A program made the translations under genes and the position numbers. The notes under the pieces are model-generated. The model had not been told where the DNA came from. It did not search any database and worked only from the letters and a program-made list of their open reading frames with translations. Positions 8,031 to 16,596 of a DNA stretch of 30,982 nucleotides are shown piece after piece. The first letter of the stretch is position 1, and each line of letters begins with the position of its first letter. The stretch comes from S012-109 sp964425105 (lineage in GTDB: Bacteria; Pseudomonadota; Gammaproteobacteria; SZUA-140): assembly GCA_964425105.1 (NCBI GenBank), contig CAYRLE010000027.1:1-30982 (forward strand), written 5' to 3'.

Positions 8031-9830
8031 ATGTCTACCGATACCACGCCCACATTCCAGTCGCTGGGATTGTCAGAACACGTCCTCAAGGCGCTCAGCG
8101 ATGTGGGTTATGAAACCCCGTCTCCCATCCAGGCCGCCAGCATTCCCCATCTCCTGGCTGGCCGTGACCTGCTGGGCCAGGCCCAGACCGGCACCGGCAA
8201 GACCGCCGCCTTTGCCCTGCCGCTGCTGTCGCGCATCGGCCCTGCCCAGCGCGGGCAGCCCCAGTTGCTGGTGCTGACCCCCACCCGCGAACTGGCCATT
8301 CAGGTGGCGGAGGCCTTCCAGAGCTATGCCCGCTACCTGCCGGATTTTCACGTCCTGCCCATCTACGGCGGCCAGGCCTATGACAGCCAGCTGCGCCAGT
8401 TGCGGCGCGGTGTGCAGGTGGTGGTGGGCACGCCGGGGCGGGTCATGGATCACATGCGCCGCGGCACCCTGAAGATGGACAGCCTGCGCACCCTGGTGCT
8501 GGACGAGGCCGACGAGATGCTGCGCATGGGTTTCATCGACGACGTGGAATGGATCCTGGAACAGATGCCGGAGAGCCGCCAGATCGCCCTCTTTTCCGCC
8601 ACCATGCCTGCCGTCATCCGGCGCGTGGCACAACGCCATCTGCGCGACCCCCAGGAAGTGAAGATCGCGTCGCGCACCAGCACCGCGGCCACCATCCGCC
8701 AGCGCTACTGGCTGGTGAGCGGCCTGCACAAGCTGGATGCCCTGACCCGGATACTGGAGACCGAGAGCTTCGATGCCATGCTCATCTTCGTGCGCACCCG
8801 CACCGCCACCGTGGATCTGACGGAGAAGCTGGCAGCGCGCGGCTATGCCTGCGCCCCCCTGAGCGGCGACATCCCCCAGGCGCAGCGCGAAAAGACCGTG
8901 GCCCGTCTCAAGAACGGCGGCCTGGACATCCTGGTGGCCACCGACGTGGCCGCGCGCGGCCTGGACGTGGAGCGCATCAGCCATGTGCTCAACTATGACA
9001 TCCCCCTGGACACCGAATCCTATGTCCACCGCATCGGCCGCACCGGGCGGGCGGGGCGCAGCGGTGAGGCCATCCTGTTTGTGGCCCACCGCGAGCGGCG
9101 CCTGCTGCGGGCCATCGAGCAGGCCACCCGCCAGCCCATCGAGGCCATGGAGATGCCCAGTACCGGCGTCATCAACCGCCAGCGCATCACCCGCTTCAAG
9201 CAGCGCATCATCGATACCCTGGCCGGAGAGGATCTGGAGTTGTTCCAGCAGCTGGTGACGGAGTTTCAGCAGGAACAGGCTGTCGATCCCCTGCAGATCG
9301 CCGCCGCCCTGGCCTGCATGGCCCAGGGCGACGAGCCCTTGCTGCTGCCGGAACGAGAGGCCGCTGCGCGCCGTCCTGCGGCAGAGAAACGTGATAAGCG
9401 TGATAAGCGTGAAAAATACGACAAGCGTGACAAGCCCGAGCGAGCGGAAAAACCCGGCCGGCGCGCCGAGTCGGGCGGCGCCAGGGCGCTGCCGCTGAAG
9501 ACCCACCCCGAGATCGAGATGGAGCGTTTCCGCCTCAATGTGGGCCGCAGCCACGGCGTCAAGGCCGGCAACATCGTGGGCGCCATCGCCAACGAGGCCG
9601 GCATCGAGAGCGACTACATCGGCCACATCGGCATCTTCGAGGATTATTGCACCGTGGACCTGCCGGCCGGCATGCCCAAGGAGATCTTCCAGCATCTGAA
9701 AAAGGCCCGTGTCTGCGGCCGCCAGCTGGGGATGGAGCGGATGGCTTCCCGCAGCACTACGGATCGCAAGAAGAGCGGGGGGAAAGGCAAGGACAAGCCG
9801 CGGACAAAGTCGCCTGTTCACTCCCATTGA
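8031..9830 (+). CDS. deaD: ATP-dependent DEAD-box RNA helicase DeaD/CsdA
   Basis: A 599-residue cytoplasmic RNA helicase that unwinds structured RNA, mainly in ribosome assembly and mRNA decay at low temperature. All family motifs are present in order: Q motif near residues 27-34, motif I AQTGTGKT at 51-58, PTRELA, GTPGR, the DEAD box at 158-161, SAT, IFVRTRTAT, ATDVAARGLD, and HRIGRTGRAG. A Lys/Arg/Asp-rich linker follows (about residues 450-485), then a DbpA-type RNA-binding domain beginning near RFRLNVGRSHGVKAGNI, which separates DeaD from RhlB/RhlE. The ATG at 8031 is preferred over the in-frame GTG at 8022, because the AAGG at 8019-8022 is then about eight bases upstream. The linker DNA contains a short 9-base tandem repeat. 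Confidence 0.95.
   Translation: MSTDTTPTFQSLGLSEHVLKALSDVGYETPSPIQAASIPHLLAGRDLLGQAQTGTGKTAAFALPLLSRIGPAQRGQPQLLVLTPTRELAIQVAEAFQSYARYLPDFHVLPIYGGQAYDSQLRQLRRGVQVVVGTPGRVMDHMRRGTLKMDSLRTLVLDEADEMLRMGFIDDVEWILEQMPESRQIALFSATMPAVIRRVAQRHLRDPQEVKIASRTSTAATIRQRYWLVSGLHKLDALTRILETESFDAMLIFVRTRTATVDLTEKLAARGYACAPLSGDIPQAQREKTVARLKNGGLDILVATDVAARGLDVERISHVLNYDIPLDTESYVHRIGRTGRAGRSGEAILFVAHRERRLLRAIEQATRQPIEAMEMPSTGVINRQRITRFKQRIIDTLAGEDLELFQQLVTEFQQEQAVDPLQIAAALACMAQGDEPLLLPEREAAARRPAAEKRDKRDKREKYDKRDKPERAEKPGRRAESGGARALPLKTHPEIEMERFRLNVGRSHGVKAGNIVGAIANEAGIESDYIGHIGIFEDYCTVDLPAGMPKEIFQHLKKARVCGRQLGMERMASRSTTDRKKSGGKGKDKPRTKSPVHSH
9385..9435 (+). repeat. 9-base tandem repeat encoding Arg-Asp-Lys units in deaD
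   Basis: Repeats of the unit CGTGAYAAG encode consecutive R-D-K triplets in the linker of the helicase between its catalytic core and RNA-binding domain. At least four near-identical units are visible, separated by one diverged unit. Such in-frame repeats can change linker length by slippage without breaking the frame. Confidence 0.6.
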
Positions 9831-9920
9831 CAGGTTTGTAAAGCGAAACAAAATGCTGGGCAGTGCCTACCCCGATTAAACGATAAACACCATCGTGCGC
9901 AGCGCCATGGACCACTTATC

Positions 9921-10043
9921 TGGGTGATGAGTGATGCGTAATGAGTGATGAAAAAAACTATCCTTCATTGCCCTTTCTCATCACCCATCACCCATCACTC
10001 ATTACCAGTCAAGGTGGATTACGCTGCGCTCATCCACCCTACG
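9921..10043. repeat. Intergenic inverted repeat plus GTAGGGTGG-type palindrome
   Basis: Two linked structures lie between deaD and the methyltransferase. An imperfect array of GTGATGAGTGATG units at 9923-9951 is mirrored by its complement at 9979-10005; the exact arms GTAATGAGTGATG at 9938-9950 and CATCACTCATTAC at 9993-10005 can pair. Directly after it, 10013-10043 forms a palindrome of the widespread GTAGGGTGGAT...ATCCACC type, here inverted, with the GTAGGGTGG end facing right. The same pairing of array and palindrome recurs at 13320-13464. No gene was recognised here. Confidence 0.65.
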
Positions 10044-10092
10044 AATCTGCTCCGCCTGGAAGTGCTTGGGCGGTTGGATGGATGGCTTTGCG

Positions 10093-10710
10093 TCAGGCCG
10101 TTCTGTGGAAATGGCAGTAGAGGTACATTTGCTCCACCCCGCCCGGTGTAACATGCAGCTCTTTATGATGGCGCCTCAGTTCAAACTCCTCCCCCAGTGT
10201 GCTCTGCAACTGCTCTGGCGTATAGCGTTGTACGGGCAGGCCGCTGCATCTGGGCGGCGCCTCAGGCGCAAATGTGCCGATGATCAGGTGGCCAGCCGGC
10301 TGCAAACTTTTTAGAAGGGCGTCGCGGTATTTGCGCTGCTGTTCTGGGGTGGTGAGAAAGTGAAACACTGCCCGGTCATGCCACAACTGGTAGTAATGAG
10401 GCGCTAGCTCGAGTTCAGTTATGTCGCCATGCAGCCACTTCACCAGTTCCGCCTTTTCGCCCAGCCGCGCTTGCACCAGGGACAGCGCCTGCGCCGATAT
10501 ATCGAGGACGGTGATCGAGCGGTAGCCAGCCTCCAGGAGGTCGTCGACCAGTGTGGAGGCCCCTCCGCCGACGTCGATGATCGGGGCATCCATGGCCAGG
10601 CCGAGTTCCCTGATCCAGGTCAGGGAAGTCTGCAAATGGGGTTTATACCAGCCCAGCCTCTCGGTTGGCTTGGTCGAGTAGACTCGTACCCAGTGATCTT
10701 CTTTGCTCAT
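10093..10710 (-). CDS. Class I SAM-dependent methyltransferase
   Basis: A 205-residue cytoplasmic methyltransferase with the Rossmann-like class I fold. Motif I is IIDVGGGASTLVDDLL (about residues 44-59), the motif II acidic residue is in ITVLDIS near residue 72, LHGDITE follows near 94, and the post-motif segment LWHDRAVFHFLTT near 108 matches small-molecule methyltransferases of the Methyltransf_11/25 type. It is similar in size and style to thiopurine/tellurite-type and trans-aconitate-type enzymes, but the substrate cannot be told from sequence. The ATG at 10710 follows a GGTGAGCGGGG stretch, a weak ribosome site. It is divergent from the phosphoketolase gene with a 183-base spacer that must hold promoters for both. 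Confidence 0.85.
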   Translation of the reverse strand: MSKEDHWVRVYSTKPTERLGWYKPHLQTSLTWIRELGLAMDAPIIDVGGGASTLVDDLLEAGYRSITVLDISAQALSLVQARLGEKAELVKWLHGDITELELAPHYYQLWHDRAVFHFLTTPEQQRKYRDALLKSLQPAGHLIIGTFAPEAPPRCSGLPVQRYTPEQLQSTLGEEFELRRHHKELHVTPGGVEQMYLYCHFHRTA

Positions 10711-10844
10711 CCCCGCTCACCTTAGATGATTGCATTAGCCCTAGTATTATCACCCAGCCCCTGCATTTGGCAATCACATTGTCAGTGCTTTGTTTCATGG
10801 AATGGCCGTTTGAAATCCCCGCTGTTCTTGATTTGCCCCGCTGA

Positions 10845-10881
10845 TTACTGTAAGGGTTAGAACCCTGTGGTAACTGTACGG
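10845..10881 (+). promoter_or_regulatory. Possible operator upstream of phosphoketolase
   Basis: An inverted repeat AGGGTT-AG-AACCCT at 10853-10866 overlaps a direct repeat, ACTGTAAGG at 10847 and ACTGTACGG at 10873 (26 bases apart). Placed just ahead of the phosphoketolase ribosome site, this could be a repressor operator or a 5' mRNA hairpin. The regulator is unknown. Confidence 0.3.
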
Positions 10882-10893
10882 AGAGAATGAGCC

Positions 10894-13320
10894 ATGACGG
10901 ACTATGCAGCGCCGATTCTACGCCCCGATGAGCAACAGCCTCTGAGCCCCGACGAGTTGAGCCGCATCCATGCCTACTGGCGGGCGGCCAATTACCTGTC
11001 GGTGGGGCAGATCTATCTCTACGACAACCCCCTGCTCAAGGAACCGCTGACCCTGGAGCACATCAAGCCGCGCCTGCTGGGGCACTGGGGCACCACGCCG
11101 GGGCTGAATTTCATCTATGCCCATCTCAACCGTATCATCAGGGCCCACGACCTGGACATGATCTACATCGCCGGGCCCGGGCATGGTGGCCCGGGGTTGG
11201 TGGCCAACACCTGGCTGGAGGGCACCTACTCCGAGTTCTATCCCAATGTGCCCCTGGATGAAGCGGGCATGAAGCGCCTGTTCAAGCAGTTTTCTTTTCC
11301 CGGGGGCGTGCCCAGCCATGTGGCGCCGGAAACGCCGGGCTCCATCCACGAGGGCGGCGAACTGGGCTATGCCGTGGCCCATGCCTATGGCGCCGCCTTC
11401 GACAACCCCGACCTGGTGGTGGCCTGCGTGGTGGGGGATGGCGAGGCGGAGACCGGGCCCCTGGCCACGGCCTGGCATTCCAACAAGTTTCTCAATCCGG
11501 CCCGCGACGGCGCGGTGCTGCCCATACTGCATCTCAATGGCTACAAGATCGCCAACCCCACCCTGCTGGCGCGCATGAGCCACGAGGAGCTGGAGAGCCT
11601 GTTCGTGGGCTACGGCTACCGGCCCTGGTTCGTGGAGGGCGACGACCCGCAACTCATGCATCAGTGCATGGCCGCCACCCTGGACGCGGTGCTGGCGGAG
11701 ATCCAGGCCATCCAGCGCGCGGCGCGCGAGCAGGGCGAGACGGCGCGGCCGCGCTGGCCCCTGATCATCCTGCGCACCCCCAAGGGCTGGACCGGGCCCA
11801 AAGAGGTGGACGGCCTGAAAACCGAAGGCTACTGGCGCTCCCATCAAGTGCCGCTCTCGGGACTGGCGGACAATCCCCAGCATGTGCGCCTGCTGGAAGA
11901 GTGGTTGAAGAGCTACCGTCCCGAGGAGTTGTTCGACACCGAGGGCGCGCCACGTCCTGAACTGCGCGCCCTGGCCCCTGAAGGCGAGCGGCGTATGGGG
12001 GCCAATCCCCACGCCAACGGCGGCGTGCTGCTACGGGACCTGAAGATGCCTGAATTCCGCGACTATGCCGTGGAGGTGCTGGAGCCGGGGCGCACCCTGG
12101 CTGAGGCCACGCGGGTGATGGGACGCCTGCTGCGTGACGTGATGAAGCTCAACATGGAGAGCCGCAACTTCCGGGTCATGGGGCCCGACGAGACGGCCTC
12201 CAACCGCCTCGGCGCCTTGTTCGAAGTGACCGACCGCGCCTGGATGGCCGAGACCCTGCCAGAGGACGATCACCTGTCGCCCGACGGCCGGGTTATGGAG
12301 ATCTTGAGCGAGCACACCTGCCAGGGCTGGCTGGAGGGCTATCTGCTCACCGGCCGCCACGGCCTGTTCTCCTGCTACGAGGCCTTCATCCACATCATCG
12401 ACTCCATGTTCAACCAGCATGCCAAGTGGCTCAAGGTGACCTCCCGGGAGATCCCCTGGCGCCGCCCCATCGCCTCCCTCAACTACCTGCTCACCTCTCA
12501 TGTCTGGCGCCAGGACCACAACGGTTTTTCCCATCAGGATCCGGGCTTCATCGACCACGTGGTGAACAAGAAGGCGGACATCATCCGCGTCTATCTGCCG
12601 CCCGACGCCAACTGCCTGCTCTACATCAGCGACAAGTGCCTGCGCAGCCGCAACTTCATCAATGTCATCGTGGCCGGCAAACAGCCCCAACTCCAGTGGC
12701 TGGACATGGAGGCCGCCATCAAACACTGCACCCGCGGCATCGGCATCTGGGAGTGGGCCAGCAACGACCGCGACGGTGAACCCGATGTGGTGATGGCCTG
12801 TGCCGGCGACGTACCCACCATCGAGACCCTGGCGGCGGTGGACCTGTTGCGCCGCCATGTGCCGGATCTCAGGATCCGCGTCATCAACGTGGTGGACCTG
12901 ATGACCCTGCAGCCCCGCGGGGAACACCCCCATGGCCTCTCCGATCAGGACTTCGACGCCCTGTTCACCAGCGACAAGCCCATCATCTTCGCCTATCACG
13001 GCTATCCCTGGTTGATCCACCGCCTCACCTACCGGCGTACCAACCATCCTAATCTCCATGTGCGCGGCTACAAGGAGGAGGGCACCACCACTACGCCCTT
13101 CGATATGGCGGTGCGCAACGACCTGGACCGCTTTCATCTGGTGAGCGACGTCATCGAGCGCGTGCCAAAGCTGGGGGGGCATGCCGCCTATACCCGGCAG
13201 TGGCTGCAGGACAAGCTCATCGAGCATCGCGAATACATCACCCGCTTCGGTATCGACATGCCCGAGATCAGGAACTGGAAGTGGGGGGATTATCATGGGA
13301 GTAAGGACAGAGATTCGTAG
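10894..13320 (+). CDS. xfp: Phosphoketolase (xylulose 5-phosphate/fructose 6-phosphate)
   Basis: An 808-residue thiamine-diphosphate enzyme of the cytosol that splits xylulose 5-phosphate (and often fructose 6-phosphate) with phosphate into acetyl phosphate and glyceraldehyde 3-phosphate (or erythrose 4-phosphate). Its length is normal. The three family domains follow in order: the N-terminal domain with YIAGPGHGGPG at residues 92-101, the diphosphate-binding GDGEAETGPLATAWHSNKF starting at Gly181, the middle domain with RNFRVMGPDETASNRL near residue 420, and the C-terminal domain with YHGYPWLIHRLTYRR near 704. GGAGAG lies ten bases upstream of the ATG. Acetate kinase follows at once, so acetyl phosphate can yield ATP. 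The last residues (after WKWGDYHG) are unusual; the stop codon TAG is also the first part of the GTAGGGTGG repeat, so the repeat may have supplied the stop. Confidence 0.95.
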   Translation: MTDYAAPILRPDEQQPLSPDELSRIHAYWRAANYLSVGQIYLYDNPLLKEPLTLEHIKPRLLGHWGTTPGLNFIYAHLNRIIRAHDLDMIYIAGPGHGGPGLVANTWLEGTYSEFYPNVPLDEAGMKRLFKQFSFPGGVPSHVAPETPGSIHEGGELGYAVAHAYGAAFDNPDLVVACVVGDGEAETGPLATAWHSNKFLNPARDGAVLPILHLNGYKIANPTLLARMSHEELESLFVGYGYRPWFVEGDDPQLMHQCMAATLDAVLAEIQAIQRAAREQGETARPRWPLIILRTPKGWTGPKEVDGLKTEGYWRSHQVPLSGLADNPQHVRLLEEWLKSYRPEELFDTEGAPRPELRALAPEGERRMGANPHANGGVLLRDLKMPEFRDYAVEVLEPGRTLAEATRVMGRLLRDVMKLNMESRNFRVMGPDETASNRLGALFEVTDRAWMAETLPEDDHLSPDGRVMEILSEHTCQGWLEGYLLTGRHGLFSCYEAFIHIIDSMFNQHAKWLKVTSREIPWRRPIASLNYLLTSHVWRQDHNGFSHQDPGFIDHVVNKKADIIRVYLPPDANCLLYISDKCLRSRNFINVIVAGKQPQLQWLDMEAAIKHCTRGIGIWEWASNDRDGEPDVVMACAGDVPTIETLAAVDLLRRHVPDLRIRVINVVDLMTLQPRGEHPHGLSDQDFDALFTSDKPIIFAYHGYPWLIHRLTYRRTNHPNLHVRGYKEEGTTTTPFDMAVRNDLDRFHLVSDVIERVPKLGGHAAYTRQWLQDKLIEHREYITRFGIDMPEIRNWKWGDYHGSKDRDS

Positions 13321-13464
13321 GGTGGGCACCGCCCACCATAACCTTCGCTTATTCGTGAGGCGTGAGGCGTAAGGGGTGAGGTGTGATCGTGAGCTAATTC
13401 CGCGCCTCACCCCTCACACCTTACGCCTCACGAAAAACAAGCTCTTGGTGGGCGGTGCCCACCC
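13320..13464. repeat. 145-base inverted-repeat element between xfp and ackA
   Basis: The outer arms are the near-perfect mirrored sequences GGGTGGGCACCGCCCACC at 13320-13337 and GGTGGGCGGTGCCCACCC at 13447-13464; each is itself a hairpin. Inside lie GTGAGGCG/TAAGGGGTGAG units (13355-13386) and their complement (13402-13431). The whole can fold into one long hairpin. It is non-coding, begins at the xfp stop codon and ends about 25 bases before the acetate kinase start. It looks like a small non-autonomous repeat and could also limit read-through or stabilise the mRNA. Confidence 0.75.
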
Positions 13465-13492
13465 ATACATATTTGAGAGGCGGGCCTTGGTT

Positions 13493-14689
13493 GTGAGGAT
13501 ACTGGTGGTCAACTCGGGCAGTTCTTCGCTCAAATACCATCTATTCAATATGGATGATGGCTGCGTGTTGGTAGCCGGGCGCATGGAGCGCATCGGCGAG
13601 GGGGCGGGGCGCCTGGTGCATCGCTGGCGCGGCGCCGACGCGCTCATGCAGCGCCGTGACGAGGCGCATAGCTGGGCGGATCACCGCCAGGCCTTCGCAC
13701 TGCTGGCCGCCCTGCTGGAGGAAGGCGGCACCGGCAGGATGCCGGACGCCGTCGGTCACCGCGTGGTCCATGGCGGCGAGCGATTCCATGAGGCGGTGCG
13801 CATCGACGCCCCGGTGCTGGAGGCGCTGGACGGGCTTGAGCCACTGGCGCCGCTGCACAATCCCCCCAATGTGGAAGGTATCCGTGTCTGCCTGGTCCAT
13901 TTCCCCTCGGTGCCTCAGGTGGCGGTATTCGATACCGCCTTTCACCAGAGCCTGCCACCCCATGCCAGCCGCTATGCCGTGCCGCAGGCCTGGTATCGGG
14001 AGCATGGGGTGCGCCGTTACGGTTTCCACGGCATCTCCCATGGCTCCGTGGCGGCGCGTGCGGCGGACTTCCTGGGCAGGCCGCTGGCGGCGCTGAACCT
14101 CATCACCCTGCACCTGGGCAATGGCGCCAGCGCCGCCGCCATCGAGGGGGGGCGCAGTGTGGACACCTCTATGGGGATGACGCCCCTGGAGGGGCTGGTG
14201 ATGGGCAGCCGCTGCGGCGACCTGGATCCCGCCGTGCCCTTCCATGTCATGCGCGCCGCAGGCCTGTCGCCAGCGGCCCTGGAGGCGGCCCTCAACAGGG
14301 ATAGTGGCCTCAAGGGCCTGTGTGGCGCCAACGACATGCGCGAGGTCATCACCCACGCCGCGGCCGGTGAGCCTGCGGCGCAGCTGGCCCTGGACATCTA
14401 CTGTTACCGCATCCGCAAATACATCGGTGCCTACCTGGCGGTGCTGGGGAGGGTGGACGCCCTGGTGTTCACCGGCGGAGTAGGGGAAAATGCCCCCTTG
14501 GTGCGCGCCCAGGCCTGTGCCGGCCTGGAGCGCCTGGGCATCGTCGTCGATGACGAACGGAATGAGGCGACCCTGGACGATATCATGGCCATACAGGCCC
14601 CCGCAGCGCCACTGAAGATCCTGGTGGCGCGTGCCGATGAAGAAGGAGAGATTGCGCGCCAGACCATGGCCTGCATCGGCCGGGGTTGA
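13493..14689 (+). CDS. ackA: Acetate kinase
   Basis: A 398-residue cytosolic kinase of the acetokinase family that converts acetyl phosphate and ADP to acetate and ATP. Signature 1, VVNSGSSSLKY, is at residues 5-15 and signature 2, YGFHGISHGSVAARA, is near residue 177, with the catalytic His and Arg region. LHLGNGASAAAI near residue 204 binds phosphate, and FTGGVGENAPLVRA near residue 325 belongs to the second half. The frame has no ATG near the conserved start; GTG at 13493 is chosen because the family begins with (M)-x-I-L-V-V-N-S-G. A TTG at 13487, six bases after a GAGAGG at 13475-13480, is an alternative. Works with the phosphoketolase upstream; the repeat element between them does not disrupt either gene. 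Confidence 0.93.
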   Translation: MRILVVNSGSSSLKYHLFNMDDGCVLVAGRMERIGEGAGRLVHRWRGADALMQRRDEAHSWADHRQAFALLAALLEEGGTGRMPDAVGHRVVHGGERFHEAVRIDAPVLEALDGLEPLAPLHNPPNVEGIRVCLVHFPSVPQVAVFDTAFHQSLPPHASRYAVPQAWYREHGVRRYGFHGISHGSVAARAADFLGRPLAALNLITLHLGNGASAAAIEGGRSVDTSMGMTPLEGLVMGSRCGDLDPAVPFHVMRAAGLSPAALEAALNRDSGLKGLCGANDMREVITHAAAGEPAAQLALDIYCYRIRKYIGAYLAVLGRVDALVFTGGVGENAPLVRAQACAGLERLGIVVDDERNEATLDDIMAIQAPAAPLKILVARADEEGEIARQTMACIGRG

Positions 14690-14784
14690 GAACGGTGGGT
14701 GGGGCCGAAATTTTTCACGATTTCTTGAACTTATTGCGCATTAACTTGACAAAAAATAGAGGATACCTCAGCATCCCTTTCATC

Positions 14785-15129
14785 ATGACGCCATCAAAAA
14801 GAAAAATCGTCAATCTCATCATAGCGTTACTGCTGGTGGCCGCACCCGTGCAGTTTACCGCTGCGGCCCTGCATGTGGCTTGTTCCAGTGGCGATGCTGC
14901 CGTCATGGCCTCTCTGGATGAGCTTGCCGGCAGTGCGGCGCTGATGAACGATGAGGCCACTTGCCAGCAGGGCGCCCACCATCATTGCATCTCCTGCGTT
15001 TCCTGCTGCGCCGCCGACAATGGGGCCAGCACCGCCAATACCGTGGACAGTGCCCTGCAATCTCTGCCGGTCTATCAACTGGCCGCCCCCTTTATTTCCC
15101 CTTCCTTCCGACCTCCCATACTCCTCTAG
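14785..15129 (+). CDS. Exported Cys/His-rich small protein upstream of cus genes
   Basis: A 114-residue protein with an N-terminal hydrophobic segment (residues 8-26, LIIALLLVAAPVQFTAAAL) that reads as a signal peptide or anchor. The mature part has a dense metal-ligand cluster, CQQGAHHHCISCVSCC near residues 57-72, and ends in APFISPSFRPPILL. The general design, a short exported protein with a Cys/His stretch and an aromatic/proline tail just before a metal efflux operon, resembles DUF2946-like proteins, but no firm family is claimed. The first ATG after the acetate kinase that gives a signal peptide is 14785. Probably a periplasmic copper-binding or sensing protein (inference from position and residues). 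Confidence 0.7.
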   Translation: MTPSKRKIVNLIIALLLVAAPVQFTAAALHVACSSGDAAVMASLDELAGSAALMNDEATCQQGAHHHCISCVSCCAADNGASTANTVDSALQSLPVYQLAAPFISPSFRPPILL

Positions 15130-15294
15130 GCTTGAGGCCGGCTGTCTTGCCGACAGCCTGTCTGTGACTGGTGTTGCATGTCCCCCGTGGTATGTGGCAT
15201 CCCATGAACTTCCGTGTTGCATGAACCCCGCCGGGCCGTGGCGACATGGACGCCACCGCCAGACAGCGGCGGCGAAGTCTGGAGAGAACGACGC

Positions 15295-16596
15295 GTGAAT
15301 CACATGAAATACCATAACCCTCTGCTGCCGGGCACTTTGCTGGCGCTGCTCCTATGGTCTTGGGGCGCTGTGGCCAGTACCCAGCAGGCCGACCTGACAC
15401 TGGACGATGCAGTGGCCACAGCGCTGGCGGGCAACCCCGGCCTGGCTGCCATCGAGGCCCGCGCCCGCGCCCTTGATGAGGTGCCGGCACAGAAGGGTAC
15501 CCTGCCCGATCCCCAGCTGCTGTTCAATCTCATGAACCTGCCGGTGGACAGTTTCTCCTTCAGTCAGGAGGCCATGACCCAGGTGCAGATCGGCATCAGC
15601 CAGATGCTGCCCTATCCTGGCAAACTGGCGCTGCAGGAAGAGGTGGCAACCCAGGAGGCCAGCGCCGCCGGGGACAAGGTGGCGGAGATGCGCCTGCGCC
15701 TGGTGCGTGACGTACGCACCCTGTGGTGGACTCTGTACTACCTGGACCGGGCCCTGGAGATCGTGGCCAGCAACCAGGAACTGCTGCGCCAGTTCGTGAC
15801 CATCGCCCAGACCAAGTACAAGGTGGGCAAGGGCCTGCAGCAGGATGTGTTGCTGGCCCAAGTGGAACTGTCCAAGCTGCTGGATCGCGAGATCGCCCTG
15901 CAGGGCATGCGTCAGTCCATGGCGGCGCGCCTCAATGCCTTGCTGGACCGCCAGGTGGATACAGCCGTGCACTTGGCGCGCCAAGTGGACGAGTCGCTGC
16001 CCGAACTGGCACCGGCCGACGCGCTCTATCAGGCCGCCGAGGACGGCCGTCCGCTGTTGCGCCAGCAGGCCCGCCAGATCGATGCTGCGCGCCTGCGCCG
16101 GGATCTGGCGAAAAAGGATTACTACCCCGATTTCCGGGTCGGCGCGCTATATGGCTTCCGCAGTGGTGAGAATCCCAACGGCAGCAGTCGGGCGGATTTT
16201 GCCACATTCATGTTCAGCATGAATCTGCCCATCTATACCGGTTCGCGCCAGGACCGCAAGCTGGATCAGCGCAACAGTGAACTGAGCCGTGAGCGCTATG
16301 CCTTCGACGACCTGCGTTCGCGGGTGGCGGCGGAAATCGCCACGGCGCTGGCGGACTATAAGCGGGCGCGCCAGCAGGCCTCCCTGTTCAGGGAAGGCAT
16401 CATTCCCCAGGCCACCCAGACCGTGGCCTCCATGCGTGCCGGCTATCAGGTGAACAAGGTGGATTTTTTGAATCTGGTGCGTGCCCAGATCACGCTCTTC
16501 AATTATCAAGTGCAGTACTGGAAGGCCTTGAGCGAGGCCAATCAGGCGCGCGCCCGGGTTGCGGCTGCCGTAGGCAAGGAGACAGTGTATGAATAA
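15295..16596 (+). CDS. cusC: TolC-family outer-membrane efflux protein, CusC-like
   Basis: Outer-membrane channel subunit of a tripartite heavy-metal efflux pump, 433 residues. It starts with a signal peptide ending near GAVAS (about residue 28) and has the two long helical repeats of the outer membrane efflux protein family, for example LTLDDAVATALAGNPGLAAIEARA near residue 35 and LVRAQITLFNYQVQYWKAL near residue 398. The start is GTG 15295, eight bases after GGAGAG; ATG 15304 is in frame and equally able to encode the signal peptide. No lipobox Cys is seen, unlike E. coli CusC. Its stop overlaps the start of the adaptor gene by eight bases, so translation is coupled. Confidence 0.88.
   Translation: MNHMKYHNPLLPGTLLALLLWSWGAVASTQQADLTLDDAVATALAGNPGLAAIEARARALDEVPAQKGTLPDPQLLFNLMNLPVDSFSFSQEAMTQVQIGISQMLPYPGKLALQEEVATQEASAAGDKVAEMRLRLVRDVRTLWWTLYYLDRALEIVASNQELLRQFVTIAQTKYKVGKGLQQDVLLAQVELSKLLDREIALQGMRQSMAARLNALLDRQVDTAVHLARQVDESLPELAPADALYQAAEDGRPLLRQQARQIDAARLRRDLAKKDYYPDFRVGALYGFRSGENPNGSSRADFATFMFSMNLPIYTGSRQDRKLDQRNSELSRERYAFDDLRSRVAAEIATALADYKRARQQASLFREGIIPQATQTVASMRAGYQVNKVDFLNLVRAQITLFNYQVQYWKALSEANQARARVAAAVGKETVYE

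Noticed and set aside
8073..9851. 592-codon minus-strand frame opposite deaD
   Set aside because: It is an antisense shadow of the helicase: its His/Gln/Gly/Ala-rich composition comes from reading GC-rich codons backwards, and it matches no family.
12031..13410. 459-codon minus-strand frame opposite phosphoketolase
   Set aside because: It is antisense to an intact, motif-complete enzyme and no protein family is recognisable.
13376..13492. ATG at 13376 as the acetate kinase start
   Set aside because: It would add 39 residues encoded by the inverted-repeat element; the family begins at the ILVVNSGSSS segment, so the GTG at 13493 (or TTG at 13487) is better.
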